Shown here piece after piece: positions 39,212 through 50,202 of a stretch of 64,000 nucleotides of DNA; within the stretch, counting starts at the first letter, position 1, and each line of letters begins with the position of its first letter. A program made the translations under genes and the position numbers. Below the pieces are notes generated by a model, which was not told where the DNA came from, ran no database searches, and saw only the letters and a list, made by a program, of their open reading frames with translations. The DNA lies in NCBI GenBank assembly GCA_028281575.1, contig JANQJP010000022.1, forward strand, positions 1 through 64,000, in the 5' to 3' direction. The stretch is from Cellvibrionaceae bacterium. GTDB taxonomy: Bacteria; Pseudomonadota; Gammaproteobacteria; Pseudomonadales; Cellvibrionaceae.

Positions 39212-40207
39212 CTAAGCCTGAGTTGCCTGAACGAGCACAAATATGTAGGCAAGATAGCTTAAAAGCAAGAGCCCTCCACTCAGCCGTCCGATATAAGCGT
39301 TCGATCCGCGCATGCGCAGCGCTAACAAAATTAAGATGGACAACGCGAAGGTAAGCCCCGCCATTGTCAGATAGTCGCGATAGAAAACGGCTGTTTCGTA
39401 GCTAATTGGGTCGATAATCCCCGGGAGTGACATGACAGCCAGTAAGTTAAAAATATTTGAGCCTATAACATTGCCGAGCGCGATATCGTGCAGACCCTTC
39501 ATTGCGCTGACGACCGATGCCGCGAGTTCGGGCAGGCTAGTGCCTATCGCGAGCACGGTAAGCCCAATAATGAGTGGACTCACGTGAAAATACTCTGCAG
39601 TCGACTGTGCTCCCCAAACGAGCACTTTAGAGCTCAGGATCAATACCCCGAGGCCGAGTAAAAACCATAGAGCCGCAGCGGTGTTGCCCATCGGTTTGAT
39701 CTCTTCTTCCTGCGCCTGCTCAGTTGCGGAGAAGGATTTACGTTTGCGCCAAACGATCAGTGCGAGCGCCGGAATTAATGCAACCAATAAAATGAGACCT
39801 TCAACGCGGCTAAGCTTCGCGTCAATTAGGAAAAAACCGGCGATAACGGTAATTACCAGCAGGATAGGCATTTCATCTTTGAGAATATGCGTCTGGACTG
39901 GAATCCGCGCGATTAGCGCCGTGATCGCGAGTACCAAGCCTACATTGGCAATATTAGAACCGAGGGCGTTGCCGACAGCGATATCGCCAGCGCCGGCGAG
40001 TGCGGCATTCAGTGATACCAGTACTTCGGGCGCGGAGGTGCCAAATGAAACGATGGTCAAGCCTATAATCATGGGCGTGACGCCAAAGTTGAGCGCGAAG
40101 GCAGCGGCGCCGGCGACAAATCTGTCCGCGGCCCAAATCAAGCCGACAAACCCCGCGAGAATGGCTAAAACTGCGACATAAATTGTGGGCACGTTGTCAA
40201 GTAACAA
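39212..40207 (-). CDS. yrbG: Calcium/sodium antiporter, YrbG family
   Basis: CaCA-superfamily cation exchanger of the inner membrane. The 331 residues form about ten helices in two homologous halves, each with the alpha-repeat: FGTSAPEVLVSLNAALAG…AVGNALGSNIANVGL in the first and IGTSLPELAASVVSAMKG…ALGNVIGSNIFNLLAV in the second. The middle loop (about 150–165) is charged. It leads the yrbG–kdsDC–lptCAB unit and is divergent from mlaC across 232 bp. Confidence 0.94.
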   Translation of the reverse strand: MLLDNVPTIYVAVLAILAGFVGLIWAADRFVAGAAAFALNFGVTPMIIGLTIVSFGTSAPEVLVSLNAALAGAGDIAVGNALGSNIANVGLVLAITALIARIPVQTHILKDEMPILLVITVIAGFFLIDAKLSRVEGLILLVALIPALALIVWRKRKSFSATEQAQEEEIKPMGNTAAALWFLLGLGVLILSSKVLVWGAQSTAEYFHVSPLIIGLTVLAIGTSLPELAASVVSAMKGLHDIALGNVIGSNIFNLLAVMSLPGIIDPISYETAVFYRDYLTMAGLTFALSILILLALRMRGSNAYIGRLSGGLLLLSYLAYIFVLVQATQA

Positions 40208-40439
40208 AATGCAATCTCCGTTTGGGTGAGCCGGTTTAGCGACTTGGGATTAATGGGGTAAAATAGCGCGGTTTTTTTGGGCACTGAATAGCTGATCGTT
40301 TTGGCGAAGCGCAATATTATAGGTCGGACGAAGTAATGTCAGCTTGTGTTCATAAATAACGCCCTAATATTGGGGTAATATTTTTCGGTTAAAACGCGTC
40401 CAATGGCGTATCTAATTCATATGGGGTGGGAGAAAGCTC

Positions 40440-41066
40440 GTGACTAGGCTAACCAAGGTTTTCACTTTTGCTGCATTGTTGGTATTGGCAGTTTTTAGTT
40501 ATGGCGCGGAAGACGTCAAGGCTCAATCTGAGCTTACACCAGAGGAAGTTGTCGAAAAAGTTACAGATGAACTTTTGTCGTTTGTTAAGGCCAACGCAGG
40601 TATCCTGGATGAAGATTCTGAAGAGTACTTCTTTGGCGTGAAACGTGTGCTTGATCCAGCGGTAGACTTTGAATCTATTTCAAAAAGCGTTATGGGTAAG
40701 CGCTACTGGCTGGAAGCATCTGAAGAACAGAGGAAAGAGTTTGTTACGGTTTTCACTTCCAGCTTGGTTCGTACTTACGGCAAGGGAATGGCCAATTTTA
40801 CCGACCTTGACATCACGGTTGAATCTTCGCGACCTTCTGACAAAAACCCCAAAGTATATTATGTGCAGCAAACGGTAAAGACACAGTCGGGTGGCAACAA
40901 AATTTTATATACCATGCGCAAAGACGAATACGGTTGGCGTGTACGCAATGTGATTCTCAACGGTATTAATCTCGGCAAAACCTCGCAGTCCCAATTCTCC
41001 GAAGCTGTTAAAGCAAACAAAGGCGATGTGGGCGTGGCGATAAGTAATTGGGGTAAGACCATCTAA
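40440..41066 (+). CDS. mlaC: Phospholipid-binding protein MlaC
   Basis: Periplasmic carrier shuttling phospholipid between the outer-membrane MlaA complex and the inner-membrane MlaFEDB transporter. The 208 residues have a signal peptide (LTKVFTFAALLVLAVFSYGA) and the Tgt2/MlaC features FGVKRVLDPAVDFESIS, VMGKRYW and WRVRNVILNGINLGKT. The start is GTG 40440 with GGGAG upstream. In most genomes mlaFED precede and mlaB follows; here both are absent, leaving mlaC alone between yrbG and ibaG. Confidence 0.93.
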   Translation: MTRLTKVFTFAALLVLAVFSYGAEDVKAQSELTPEEVVEKVTDELLSFVKANAGILDEDSEEYFFGVKRVLDPAVDFESISKSVMGKRYWLEASEEQRKEFVTVFTSSLVRTYGKGMANFTDLDITVESSRPSDKNPKVYYVQQTVKTQSGGNKILYTMRKDEYGWRVRNVILNGINLGKTSQSQFSEAVKANKGDVGVAISNWGKTI

Positions 41067-41177
41067 GCGCCGACCTTTCAAATTTGTTGAGTTGGGTGCT
41101 ATTGCTGGGCTTTTTGATTAGAATGGCGGGCTGTTTCGTCAACGTTTTTTGTACGAGTTAATCCAGCGAGCCCCAAC

Positions 41178-42688
<1,511 letters not shown>

Positions 42689-42710
42689 TAAGGTAATTAA
42701 TAGGTAGTTT

Positions 42711-43349
42711 ATGTCGCGTTTAACTGTTGCTTTGACCAAAGGTCGCATTTTGCAAGAGACCTTGCCTCTGTTAGCTGAGGCAGGCATTACACCAGCAGAA
42801 GATATTTTTTCCAGCCGCAAGCTCACCTTTGAAACAAGCTCTTCCGACGTCCGCCTATTGATTCTGCGTGGCAGTGATGTGCCAACATATGTAGAGTTTG
42901 GCGCGGCTGACATCGGTGTTGCGGGCAAAGATACTTTGTTGGAGCACGGTGGTGATGGTTTTTACGAACCGCTGGATTTAGGTATCTCGACTTGTCGGCT
43001 GATGACTGCCGGTGTTGTTGGCAAGCAGTCTTCAAACGGTCGTATGCGTGTTGCGACGAAATACGTCAACCTTGCAAAACAGTATTACGCCACTCAGGGA
43101 AGGCAGGTCGATATCATCAAACTCTATGGGGCGATGGAATTGGCGCCCATCCTCGATCTTGCGGATGAAATCGTGGATATCGTTGATACGGGCAATACCC
43201 TCCGCGCCAATGGTCTGGAACCGCGCGAAACCATCGCTGAAATAAGCTCGCGACTCATTGTTAACAAAGCCTCAATGAAAATGAAACATCAGCAAATAGA
43301 GGCATTTGTTGGCGCGCTCAGTGCTGCAGTCGACGGGAGTTCCAAGTGA
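42711..43349 (+). CDS. hisG: ATP phosphoribosyltransferase, short form
   Basis: First step of histidine synthesis. The 212 residues are the short HisG form, which needs the HisRS-like HisZ subunit for activity and regulation; hisZ is not in the window. The sequence shows [27 protein letters not shown] and the PRPP-binding [16 protein letters not shown]. It follows murA by 22 bp and precedes hisD by 49 bp. Confidence 0.96.
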   Translation: MSRLTVALTKGRILQETLPLLAEAGITPAEDIFSSRKLTFETSSSDVRLLILRGSDVPTYVEFGAADIGVAGKDTLLEHGGDGFYEPLDLGISTCRLMTAGVVGKQSSNGRMRVATKYVNLAKQYYATQGRQVDIIKLYGAMELAPILDLADEIVDIVDTGNTLRANGLEPRETIAEISSRLIVNKASMKMKHQQIEAFVGALSAAVDGSSK

Positions 43350-43398
43350 GCTTAACGCAAAATGGTATTTACGCCATGTTTAGCCGAGGGTCGAAATA

Positions 43399-44706
43399 AT
43401 GACTCAGGCTCTGATAAAACGCGTGGCGAGCTCGGACAATGATTTCGACGATGTGTTGGCACAGCTGCTTGCGTGGGAAGACACTCAAAACGAGCGCGTG
43501 TTAAGCGCTGTCAAATCTATCCTTGTTGATGTTAAGCGTCGCGGCGATCTAGCGCTTATCGATTACACAAATAAGTTTGATCGACGCGCTGTCGCTGATT
43601 CAAGCGAGCTGTTGATTGATCGAAACCAGATCGAATCCGCTGCCGCGCGTATTGCCCCTGAGCTCTATGCTTCCCTCGCGGACGCGGCTGAACGAATTCG
43701 CGGTTACCACGAGAAGCAAAAGCAAGACAGTTGGCAATATACGGATGCGACAGGCGCAATTCTCGGCCAGAAAATTACACCTTTGGATCGTGTTGGTTTA
43801 TATGTTCCAGGTGGTAAAGCTGCCTACCCGTCGTCAGTGCTGATGGCTGCGATCCCTGCGAAAGTCGCGGGTGTGACAGAAGTTGTGTTGGTGTCTCCTG
43901 CGCCGGACGGCATCACTAGTGATGTGGTACTTGCCGCTGCGAAGATAGCCGGCGTCGATCAGGTGGTTACGGTTGGCGGCGCCCAGGCCGTTGCTGCACT
44001 GGCGTACGGGACCTCATCTATTCCTAAAGTCGATAAAATTGTCGGCCCCGGCAATATCTACGTTGCGACGGCCAAGCGGGAAGTGTTTGGGCTCGTTGAT
44101 ATTGATATGATCGCCGGACCGTCTGAAATCCTGATTGTTTGTGATGGTGCCACCGATCCGGATTGGATTGCGATGGATTTGTTTTCGCAAGCGGAGCACG
44201 ATGAGCTGGCACAGGCGATTCTACTGAGTCCCGATGCCCAGTTTCTCGACGCGGTACAGTCCAGTATTGAAACCCTATTACCGTCTTTGGAGCGAAGCGA
44301 AGTTGTTAAGCAATCGATCACAAATCGGGGAGCCTTAATTAAGGTGGCCGATATGGATGAGGCGATAGCGCTTGTTAATCGTATTGCCCCTGAGCATCTT
44401 GAATTGTCCGTGGACGAGCCTGAAAGGTATCTGGGAGCGATTCGCCATGCCGGTGCCATATTTATGGGACGTCATACATCGGAATCGCTCGGTGACTATT
44501 GTGCCGGCCCAAATCATGTACTGCCGACATCGGGGACAGCGCGATTTTCTTCGCCGCTGGGCGTCTACGATTATCAAAAACGCTCATCAATTATTCACTG
44601 TTCGCCGCAATCTGCTGGAGAGCTTGGCAAAATAGCGTCGGTTTTGGCGCGTTCAGAATCGCTCGAAGCCCATGCGCGCTCCGCGGAATATCGCATCAAG
44701 AAATAG
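43399..44706 (+). CDS. hisD: Histidinol dehydrogenase
   Basis: Catalyses the last two oxidations to histidine with zinc and NAD. The 435 residues include [34 protein letters not shown], the zinc-binding [10 protein letters not shown], the catalytic RIAPEHLEL, and [19 protein letters not shown]. In Pseudomonas hisC follows directly; here a structured repeat (copy B) and a membrane-protein gene follow instead. Confidence 0.98.
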   Translation: MTQALIKRVASSDNDFDDVLAQLLAWEDTQNERVLSAVKSILVDVKRRGDLALIDYTNKFDRRAVADSSELLIDRNQIESAAARIAPELYASLADAAERIRGYHEKQKQDSWQYTDATGAILGQKITPLDRVGLYVPGGKAAYPSSVLMAAIPAKVAGVTEVVLVSPAPDGITSDVVLAAAKIAGVDQVVTVGGAQAVAALAYGTSSIPKVDKIVGPGNIYVATAKREVFGLVDIDMIAGPSEILIVCDGATDPDWIAMDLFSQAEHDELAQAILLSPDAQFLDAVQSSIETLLPSLERSEVVKQSITNRGALIKVADMDEAIALVNRIAPEHLELSVDEPERYLGAIRHAGAIFMGRHTSESLGDYCAGPNHVLPTSGTARFSSPLGVYDYQKRSSIIHCSPQSAGELGKIASVLARSESLEAHARSAEYRIKK

Positions 44707-44787
44707 TTCGTTAGCGAAATACAAAGCTTTTTTGTGATGTTGCTTAAGTCCTTGCCTCTATAAGGGGTGGTGTTTTTAAGCGGACAC

Positions 44788-44949
44788 GAGACATAAATTG
44801 TGTACTTGCACTAGAGACACGCCGTGAATACGTTCATGTAGGCTCTGCACCAGCATCTCGACAACGGCTCCTGCGTTGTTCTAATGTCCGCCATCCGTGG
44901 CGGAACTTGCTGGTGAAGGTCTCGAGTACAAGCACCCAATTCACGCCTC
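44788..44949 (+). repeat. Structured inverted-repeat element, copy B
   Basis: Outer arms 44788–44818 and 44919–44949 pair at 24 of 31 positions; most differences are T/C changes that still allow G·T pairing. The inner stem CACCAGCA (44848–44855) with TGCTGGTG (44908–44915), the hairpin TCCGCCA/TGGCGGA, and the CTCCTGCGTTGTTCTAA core match copy A. It occupies the 352-bp gap after hisD and appears older than the other copies. I see no gene in the rest of that gap. Confidence 0.85.
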
Positions 44950-45064
44950 TCCGAGTTATTGGTACATTCCTATTGCTTTTGAGCACTTTTAATAGATACT
45001 TGCCTATCCACGGTGTTGCCGTTACTACATCAAAATAAAACTAATTTAACGAGTGTAGATGCTT

Positions 45065-45835
45065 ATGAGTGACAACAATCCTTATGTAGCCCCCGACGCC
45101 GATTTATCGGCCCCTAATGAACCAGGAATATTTGCCCTCGATACTCCCAGGGGAGTGAGTATTGGCAATGGCGTCAACTGGATTGGTGAAGGTTTTGGTT
45201 ATTTTAAAGCGAGCCCCGGTCCATGGTTGCTGGCAATGATTGTTGGTTTTGTGATTCTAATAGCGTTATCTATTGTGCCTTTCATCAATATACTTGCGGG
45301 CTTTATTTCTTATGTATGGCTCGGCGGTTTTATGCTGGGTTTGAAAGCACAATACGATGGTGAAAAGTTTGATATCAAATATTTGTTCGCGGGTTTTCAA
45401 AATAAATTTGGGCCCTTGTTGCTCTTGTCTGTAGTTGTAGCGGTGATTCACTTTGTGGTTTGGGCAGCCATTTTGGGTTCAATGGCTTTTCAACTTATGA
45501 GTGTAGGTGGGGCACCCGATCACTCCTCATTTGATTTTACGTCGTTACTGTTGAGAATACTGATAGGCATATCGTTAACCCTGCCTCTGGTGATGGCCGC
45601 TTGGTTTGCCCCGGCGTTGATAGTCCTCCATGATGTGCAGGTTTTTGATGCGATGCGCTTGAGCTTTGCCGGATGTTTAAAAAACGTATTGCCTTTTTTA
45701 CTCTACGGCATTGTCGCTTTGTTGTTTCTATTTGTCGCCGCGTTACCGCTTGGTTTGGGTTTGTTGGTAGTGGTTCCGTTATTGTTCGGATCGATCTTCG
45801 CTTCGTATCGCGATATTTTTGTTCGTGAAGGTTAA
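45065..45835 (+). CDS. BPSS1780-like integral membrane protein
   Basis: A 256-residue membrane protein of unknown function, starting at MSDNNPYVAP (ATG 45065; an ATG two codons earlier is possible). The N-terminal ~60 residues are soluble and proline/aspartate-rich, followed by about five to six hydrophobic helices. The arrangement and the segment FALDTPRGVSIGNGVNWIGE resemble the BPSS1780 family of bacterial membrane proteins. It converges on the degS-like gene, 16 bp apart, and is preceded by repeat copy B. Confidence 0.65.
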   Translation: MSDNNPYVAPDADLSAPNEPGIFALDTPRGVSIGNGVNWIGEGFGYFKASPGPWLLAMIVGFVILIALSIVPFINILAGFISYVWLGGFMLGLKAQYDGEKFDIKYLFAGFQNKFGPLLLLSVVVAVIHFVVWAAILGSMAFQLMSVGGAPDHSSFDFTSLLLRILIGISLTLPLVMAAWFAPALIVLHDVQVFDAMRLSFAGCLKNVLPFLLYGIVALLFLFVAALPLGLGLLVVVPLLFGSIFASYRDIFVREG

Positions 45836-45851
45836 TGATAGCTGCTGGCCG

Positions 45852-46985
45852 CTACTGAATGGCTTGCGGCCCGGCTGACAACACTGCTTCGAGCTGGAGT
45901 TGTTGTTCGCCACGCATAATATCGATTAACACCACGTCGCCTGGGCGCAATTCTCCAAATTCTTGAATTGCGCTCAACATACTTGTCACGGGTTCACCAT
46001 TAATTGCCGTGACGATATCACCCGTAATCAATCCCGCGACATCGGCTGGACCGTTTTCATATAAGTCGGTAATCAGGACGCCATCGTCAACTCTCAGGTT
46101 TAATGCTTTGACCACTTGGGGATTTATGTCCAGTGCGGTTACGCCGAGCCAACCCCGCACAACGCGCCCGTGCTCAATGATATCTGCTAGTGCCTGGATG
46201 GCGCGGTCGGCGGGTATCGCAAAGCCAATGCCGCTTGCGTCACCGTAATAGGTTTGGCGCAAATCGCCAATGTTGATGCCCAGTAACCTGCCGTTGGCGT
46301 CGATCAGCGCGCCACCCGAGTTACCGGGGTTTATCGCTGCGTCGGTTTGGATAAAATTTTCATAGTGGGAGATTTTCAAACCCTTGCGGCGCGTGCCGCT
46401 GATAATGCCTTGCGTCACGGTTTGACCGACGCCAAAAGGATTGCCAATTGCCAAGACAACGTCGCCGACCCTAGCCTCATCGGGGTTGCCGATTTCGATT
46501 GGTTGCAAGTTATTGAGGTCGATTTTGAGAATCGCCATATCGTCTTCTTTGCTCACGCCGACAATTTGCGGTTCTGCATCGCGACCATCCTGAAGTGCAA
46601 CTCTAATCTCGGTGGCCCACTCAATGACGTGCAAATTCGTAATGATGTAACCATCTTCGCTGACCACGACGCCTGAGCCTGTGGTTGGAAGTACCTGTTG
46701 TTGAGGGTTCTCGTAGCGGCCGAAGGCGCTGTTGTAGCGGGGACGCGCAGGCTGCTGGCGCAGCGTATATATATTGACAACAGATGGCGCAGCGCGATCG
46801 ACGGCTGCTGCATATGAAACGGGCTCCAAATGCTCATTTACTTTGGCTTCGAGCATTTCGGTGAGTCTTTGCTGAATAGGCAGGTTAAACGACTCGGGAA
46901 AAAACAACATTATCGATAACGCACAGACCAAGCCGAAAAGAAAAGGCCCACTGACGTAGGCGATAACTTGATAAATCTGCCGCAT
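45852..46985 (-). CDS. algW: Periplasmic serine protease DegS/AlgW
   Basis: Membrane-anchored protease that senses misfolded outer-membrane proteins and cuts the anti-sigma factor RseA/MucA. The 377 residues have one N-terminal anchor (about 8–30), the trypsin-fold triad H119 (ITNLHVIEW), D149 (SKEDDMAIL) and S223 (INPGNSGGAL), and a single C-terminal PDZ domain (about 280–370). One PDZ plus an anchor separates it from DegP. The location next to zapG–zapE–rplM matches algW in Pseudomonas. Confidence 0.93.
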   Translation of the reverse strand: MRQIYQVIAYVSGPFLFGLVCALSIMLFFPESFNLPIQQRLTEMLEAKVNEHLEPVSYAAAVDRAAPSVVNIYTLRQQPARPRYNSAFGRYENPQQQVLPTTGSGVVVSEDGYIITNLHVIEWATEIRVALQDGRDAEPQIVGVSKEDDMAILKIDLNNLQPIEIGNPDEARVGDVVLAIGNPFGVGQTVTQGIISGTRRKGLKISHYENFIQTDAAINPGNSGGALIDANGRLLGINIGDLRQTYYGDASGIGFAIPADRAIQALADIIEHGRVVRGWLGVTALDINPQVVKALNLRVDDGVLITDLYENGPADVAGLITGDIVTAINGEPVTSMLSAIQEFGELRPGDVVLIDIMRGEQQLQLEAVLSAGPQAIQ

Positions 46986-47043
46986 GGTTATTCCTAATTT
47001 TTATTATGTCGTTGCGGGAGAAAAGAACATTTCGTCAGGTAAC

Positions 47044-47538
47044 TCAGCCTGCTTTTTGGTTCTCTTCTTCTGTTTCAATGTCTGTTGCTGTTGGCTCAGT
47101 GCGTTCGATATCGTCGAGGCCGTATTCTTCGCTAAGTGTGCCTGTTTGACCCGGCACTTTCGGTGCCCAATCCCGCGGCGCTTCGACCTGCTGCTCATCG
47201 ATGTCCGCAGAGGCTTCAATGCCAAGGCTTTTGTCGCCGGCGGCCATCATTTGGCGAGTAATTTCAGGGTTGGTGAGGTTGAGCGCCCCTTTGGCCAGAT
47301 GGTCGTGGACGTCTTTGTAGTTGCGGGTGAGATTGTGCACAAGTTCGGCGGTATCGGCGAAGTGCTGTGCTACTTCCCGCTGATATTGATCTAATTCCTG
47401 GCGCGCTGTTTTTAAGCTCTCTTCCAGCTGTTTTTGCTGTTCTGGTGGGAACATGGTTCGACTGATAAGTGCCCCCAGTAAACCACCAATGCAAAAAATG
47501 ATTGCAGCAACCATAATTAAAACTTCTAGTGAAAACAC
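47044..47538 (-). CDS. zapG: ZapG (YhcB, DUF1043) division-associated protein
   Basis: Inner-membrane protein that links division and elongation machineries. The 164 residues show one N-terminal helix (VLIMVAAIIFCIGGLLGALI), a coiled coil (about 32–85; QQKQLEESLKTARQELDQYQ), then a disordered acidic tail. The start is GTG 47538 with AGGAGG seven bases upstream, a strong site. It lies upstream of algW in the same direction, 58 bp apart, and is divergent from zapE. Confidence 0.86.
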   Translation of the reverse strand: MFSLEVLIMVAAIIFCIGGLLGALISRTMFPPEQQKQLEESLKTARQELDQYQREVAQHFADTAELVHNLTRNYKDVHDHLAKGALNLTNPEITRQMMAAGDKSLGIEASADIDEQQVEAPRDWAPKVPGQTGTLSEEYGLDDIERTEPTATDIETEEENQKAG

Positions 47539-47691
47539 CCCTTAACCTCCTAACAGAACTTTGAAACGTTCGAAGCAAATATCACTGTACTTATTTCTAT
47601 GATACATAAAAACCGGCGCAAGATATGGACCAAGCCTGAAAATTTGCTAAATTGGTGTGCTTAAGTCTTTAAGTCTAGTTGAGTTTGTCAG

Positions 47692-48801
47692 ATGCAAGAT
47701 CTTTCCCCGCTCGATCGTTATCGCCAAGATTTGGAAATACAGGGCTTTGTTCGCGACGAAGCTCAGCAAGCGGCGATTGAATTACTGGACGACTTATATC
47801 GGCGCCTGTTGCAACAGGCAGAGGAAGGTTCATTCGCGAAAAAAATACGTTTGAAACTGGGTTTTGCAAAGAAGCGTCCAGTCACAGGCGTGTATTTTTG
47901 GGGAGGGGTCGGTCGTGGCAAAACGTATCTGATGGATGTGTTCTATGACGCACTTCCGATCACCACGAAATTGCGCACCCACTTTCATCGCTTTATGCGC
48001 TCTGTGCATCAAGAATTAAAAACCTTAAAAGATCAAAAAAATCCTTTGGAAATTGTTGCCGAGCGTTTTGCCGACAAATACCAGATCATTTGTTTTGACG
48101 AATTTTTTGTCGTCGATATTACTGACGCGATGATCCTCGCTAATCTTTTAGACGGCCTTTTCAGGCGTGGGGTGACACTTGTTGCCACCTCAAATATTGC
48201 ACCCGAAGGTCTCTATGAAAATGGTTTGCAGCGCCAGCGGTTTTTACCTGCTATAGATTTACTCTTGCAATACACACACGTCGTAAACGTAGATGGCGGT
48301 GTAGACTATCGTTTACGCGCATTAAAACAAAGCGAGCTCTACTTCAGTCCGGTGGATGAAGCTGCGGAAAAAGCACTTGCCGCTTGCTTCGCCCGTTTGG
48401 TGCTCAGTGATGCTCACGTGTGCGCAAATAAAGCTATTGAAGTAGAAGGGCGTATTATTCGCGCTGTGCGCGAAGCTGAAGGGGTTGCGTGGTTTGAGTT
48501 TACCGAGCTTTGCGATGGTCCCAGGTCGCAAAATGACTATATAGAGCTCGCCCGCGAATACCACACCATTATTGTTCAAAATGTGCCTGTCTTTAGTGAA
48601 AGTAATGACGATCAGGCGCGACGTTTTATTTATCTGATCGATGAATTTTATGATCGGAATGTCAAGCTGGTCATTTCTGCGGCTGCGCCGTACACCGAGC
48701 TCTATGTTTCAGGCCGGTTGGCTTTTGAGTTCCAGCGGACCCAGAGCCGCCTGCAGGAAATGCAAAGCGAAGACTACCTTTGTGCCGCGCATAAGGGCTA
48801 G
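47692..48801 (+). CDS. zapE: Cell division ATPase ZapE (AFG1 family)
   Basis: AAA+ ATPase that acts at the Z-ring under stress. The 369 residues carry the P-loop FWGGVGRGKTYLMD (about 65–78), Walker B ICFDEFFVVDITDAMIL, and the AFG1-specific TSNIAPEGLYENGLQRQRF. It is the usual neighbour of rplM–rpsI in Pseudomonas. Its TAG stop is the first three bases after the edge of a perfect 22-base palindrome. Confidence 0.94.
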   Translation: MQDLSPLDRYRQDLEIQGFVRDEAQQAAIELLDDLYRRLLQQAEEGSFAKKIRLKLGFAKKRPVTGVYFWGGVGRGKTYLMDVFYDALPITTKLRTHFHRFMRSVHQELKTLKDQKNPLEIVAERFADKYQIICFDEFFVVDITDAMILANLLDGLFRRGVTLVATSNIAPEGLYENGLQRQRFLPAIDLLLQYTHVVNVDGGVDYRLRALKQSELYFSPVDEAAEKALAACFARLVLSDAHVCANKAIEVEGRIIRAVREAEGVAWFEFTELCDGPRSQNDYIELAREYHTIIVQNVPVFSESNDDQARRFIYLIDEFYDRNVKLVISAAAPYTELYVSGRLAFEFQRTQSRLQEMQSEDYLCAAHKG

Positions 48802-48820
48802 GGCCTGTTAACAGGCCCTA
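48799..48820. repeat. Perfect 22-base palindrome on the zapE stop codon
   Basis: GGGCCTGTTAACAGGCCC, flanked by TA on both sides, is an exact palindrome whose first TAG is the zapE stop. Each half is the GGCCTGTTAACA word found at the lptA and response-regulator stops and in the arms of copy E. It could be an element collapsed to its two ends. A terminator role is possible but no T-tract follows. Confidence 0.7.
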
Positions 48821-48843
48821 AACAAATGTCCACCAAAATTTGC

Positions 48844-48872
48844 TTGAAAACTGATCAGCCAATCTGTAGAAT
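48844..48872 (+). promoter_or_regulatory. Sigma-70 promoter for rplM–rpsI
   Basis: TTGAAA (48844–48849) and TAGAAT (48867–48872) are separated by exactly 17 bp, five matches of six each or close. The GC-rich CCGCGCTCC just after the -10 is typical of promoters repressed in the stringent response. It lies 77 bp before the rplM ATG. Confidence 0.65.
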
Positions 48873-48948
48873 CCGCGCTCCTTTTATCGGGCATGCCGGG
48901 CGATTTGCACGGCTGCGGGAATCAGTACCATCGTAGGGCAACCATAAC

Positions 48949-49377
48949 ATGAAGACTATTAGTGCCAACCCTCAGACAGTCAAACACGACTGGTACGTTG
49001 TCGATGCAACTGGCAAGACATTGGGTCGTCTTGCTGCGGAAATCGCACATCGGCTGCGTGGAAAACATAAACCAGAATTCACACCTCACGTTGATTGCGG
49101 CGATTACATCGTTGTCACAAACGCGGGAAAAGTGAGCGTTACCGGCAATAAAGCAAAGAACAAGAAGTACTATAGCCACACTGGCTATGTCGGCGGTATT
49201 AAAGAAATCAGCTTCGAGAAGTTGATCGATAAAGCACCAGAGCGCGCAATTCAATTTGCGGTGAAAGGTATGCTGCCGCGAGGACCTCTTGGTCGAGCGA
49301 TGTTTAAAAAACTCAAAGTCTACGCCGGTGAGCAACATCCTCATGCTGCTCAACAGCCGCAAGAACTAAATATTTAA
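48949..49377 (+). CDS. rplM: 50S ribosomal protein L13 (uL13)
   Basis: Early-assembling 50S protein. The 142 residues are standard, with the opening [20 protein letters not shown] and the conserved [20 protein letters not shown] and [20 protein letters not shown]. It is co-transcribed with rpsI, 14 bp downstream, from the promoter at 48844. Confidence 0.99.
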   Translation: MKTISANPQTVKHDWYVVDATGKTLGRLAAEIAHRLRGKHKPEFTPHVDCGDYIVVTNAGKVSVTGNKAKNKKYYSHTGYVGGIKEISFEKLIDKAPERAIQFAVKGMLPRGPLGRAMFKKLKVYAGEQHPHAAQQPQELNI

Positions 49378-49391
49378 GGGGCTAAGTCAAG

Positions 49392-49784
49392 ATGGCAGCA
49401 GAACAGTATTACGGAACGGGTCGACGCAAAACGTCGACAGCACGTGTTTTTATTTCTAAGGGTACCGGCAATATCGTTGTTAATGGTCGTCCATTAGAAG
49501 AATATTTTGGTCGCGAGGTTGCACGCATGATCGTGTTGCAACCATTGCAATGCACAGACCACGTTGAAAGCTTCGATGTCAATGTCACTGTTAAGGGGGG
49601 TGGTAGCTTTGGTCAGGCGGGTGCGATTCGTCACGGTTTGACTCGTGCTCTAATGAGTTATGACGAAGCATTGCGTCCTTCTTTGCGCGAGGCTGGTTAC
49701 GTTACCCGTGATTCGCGTGAGGTTGAACGTAAAAAGGTCGGTTTACGCAAAGCGCGGAAAAAGCCGCAATTCTCCAAGCGTTAA
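49392..49784 (+). CDS. rpsI: 30S ribosomal protein S9 (uS9)
   Basis: 30S protein whose C-terminal tail contacts P-site tRNA. The 130 residues include [16 protein letters not shown], the central [15 protein letters not shown], and the conserved C-terminal KKPQFSKR. A clear intrinsic terminator follows. Confidence 0.99.
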   Translation: MAAEQYYGTGRRKTSTARVFISKGTGNIVVNGRPLEEYFGREVARMIVLQPLQCTDHVESFDVNVTVKGGGSFGQAGAIRHGLTRALMSYDEALRPSLREAGYVTRDSREVERKKVGLRKARKKPQFSKR

Positions 49785-49795
49785 TTTTTTTCAAA

Positions 49796-49823
49796 GAGCC
49801 CGGCCTATGTCCGGGCTTTTTTT
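49796..49823 (+). terminator. Intrinsic terminator of rplM–rpsI
   Basis: AGCCCGG (49797–49803) pairs with CCGGGCT (49811–49817) across a 7-base loop and is followed by an unbroken run of T. The remaining gap to petA (to 50202) shows no gene that I can support; GGTTCAAATCC near 49854 looks like a tRNA T-arm, but no cloverleaf surrounds it. Confidence 0.9.
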
Positions 49824-50202
49824 AATCATATCAGTCTGGTGCTGGGGACTTTGGGTTCAAATCCTATCTTCTGGCTAAAACGACGATTGAGTTTGTTTGC
49901 GTTTACTAACCTCCAAGATGCTGTCGTGTATGGTGATTTCTTGTCGCCTTGTGTTGATAGGAGAATTTCTATACCATAGCGCAAACTTTGAGGCTGACCG
50001 TCGCTGCGAACATGCAAAAGGCCTTTACTATCTCGGCGTTTTCGCCACGACAACAATAATTACACCGTCCGCGTGCTTAGCGTCTATCTTTTAAACAAGT
50101 GTTGTCCTCGCATGTTTAGCCCTGGCCAGATATGCATTGGCAATGTAACTGCAGTGTGTGAGCCTATAAACAGACTAATAATAAAAAGGGGAGACTTTCT
50201 TC

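Noticed and set aside
49848-49870. tRNA T-arm-like GGGTTCAAATCCTA after the rpsI terminator
   Set aside because: No acceptor, D or anticodon arms can be folded around it, so it is not a tRNA; at most a remnant or coincidence.
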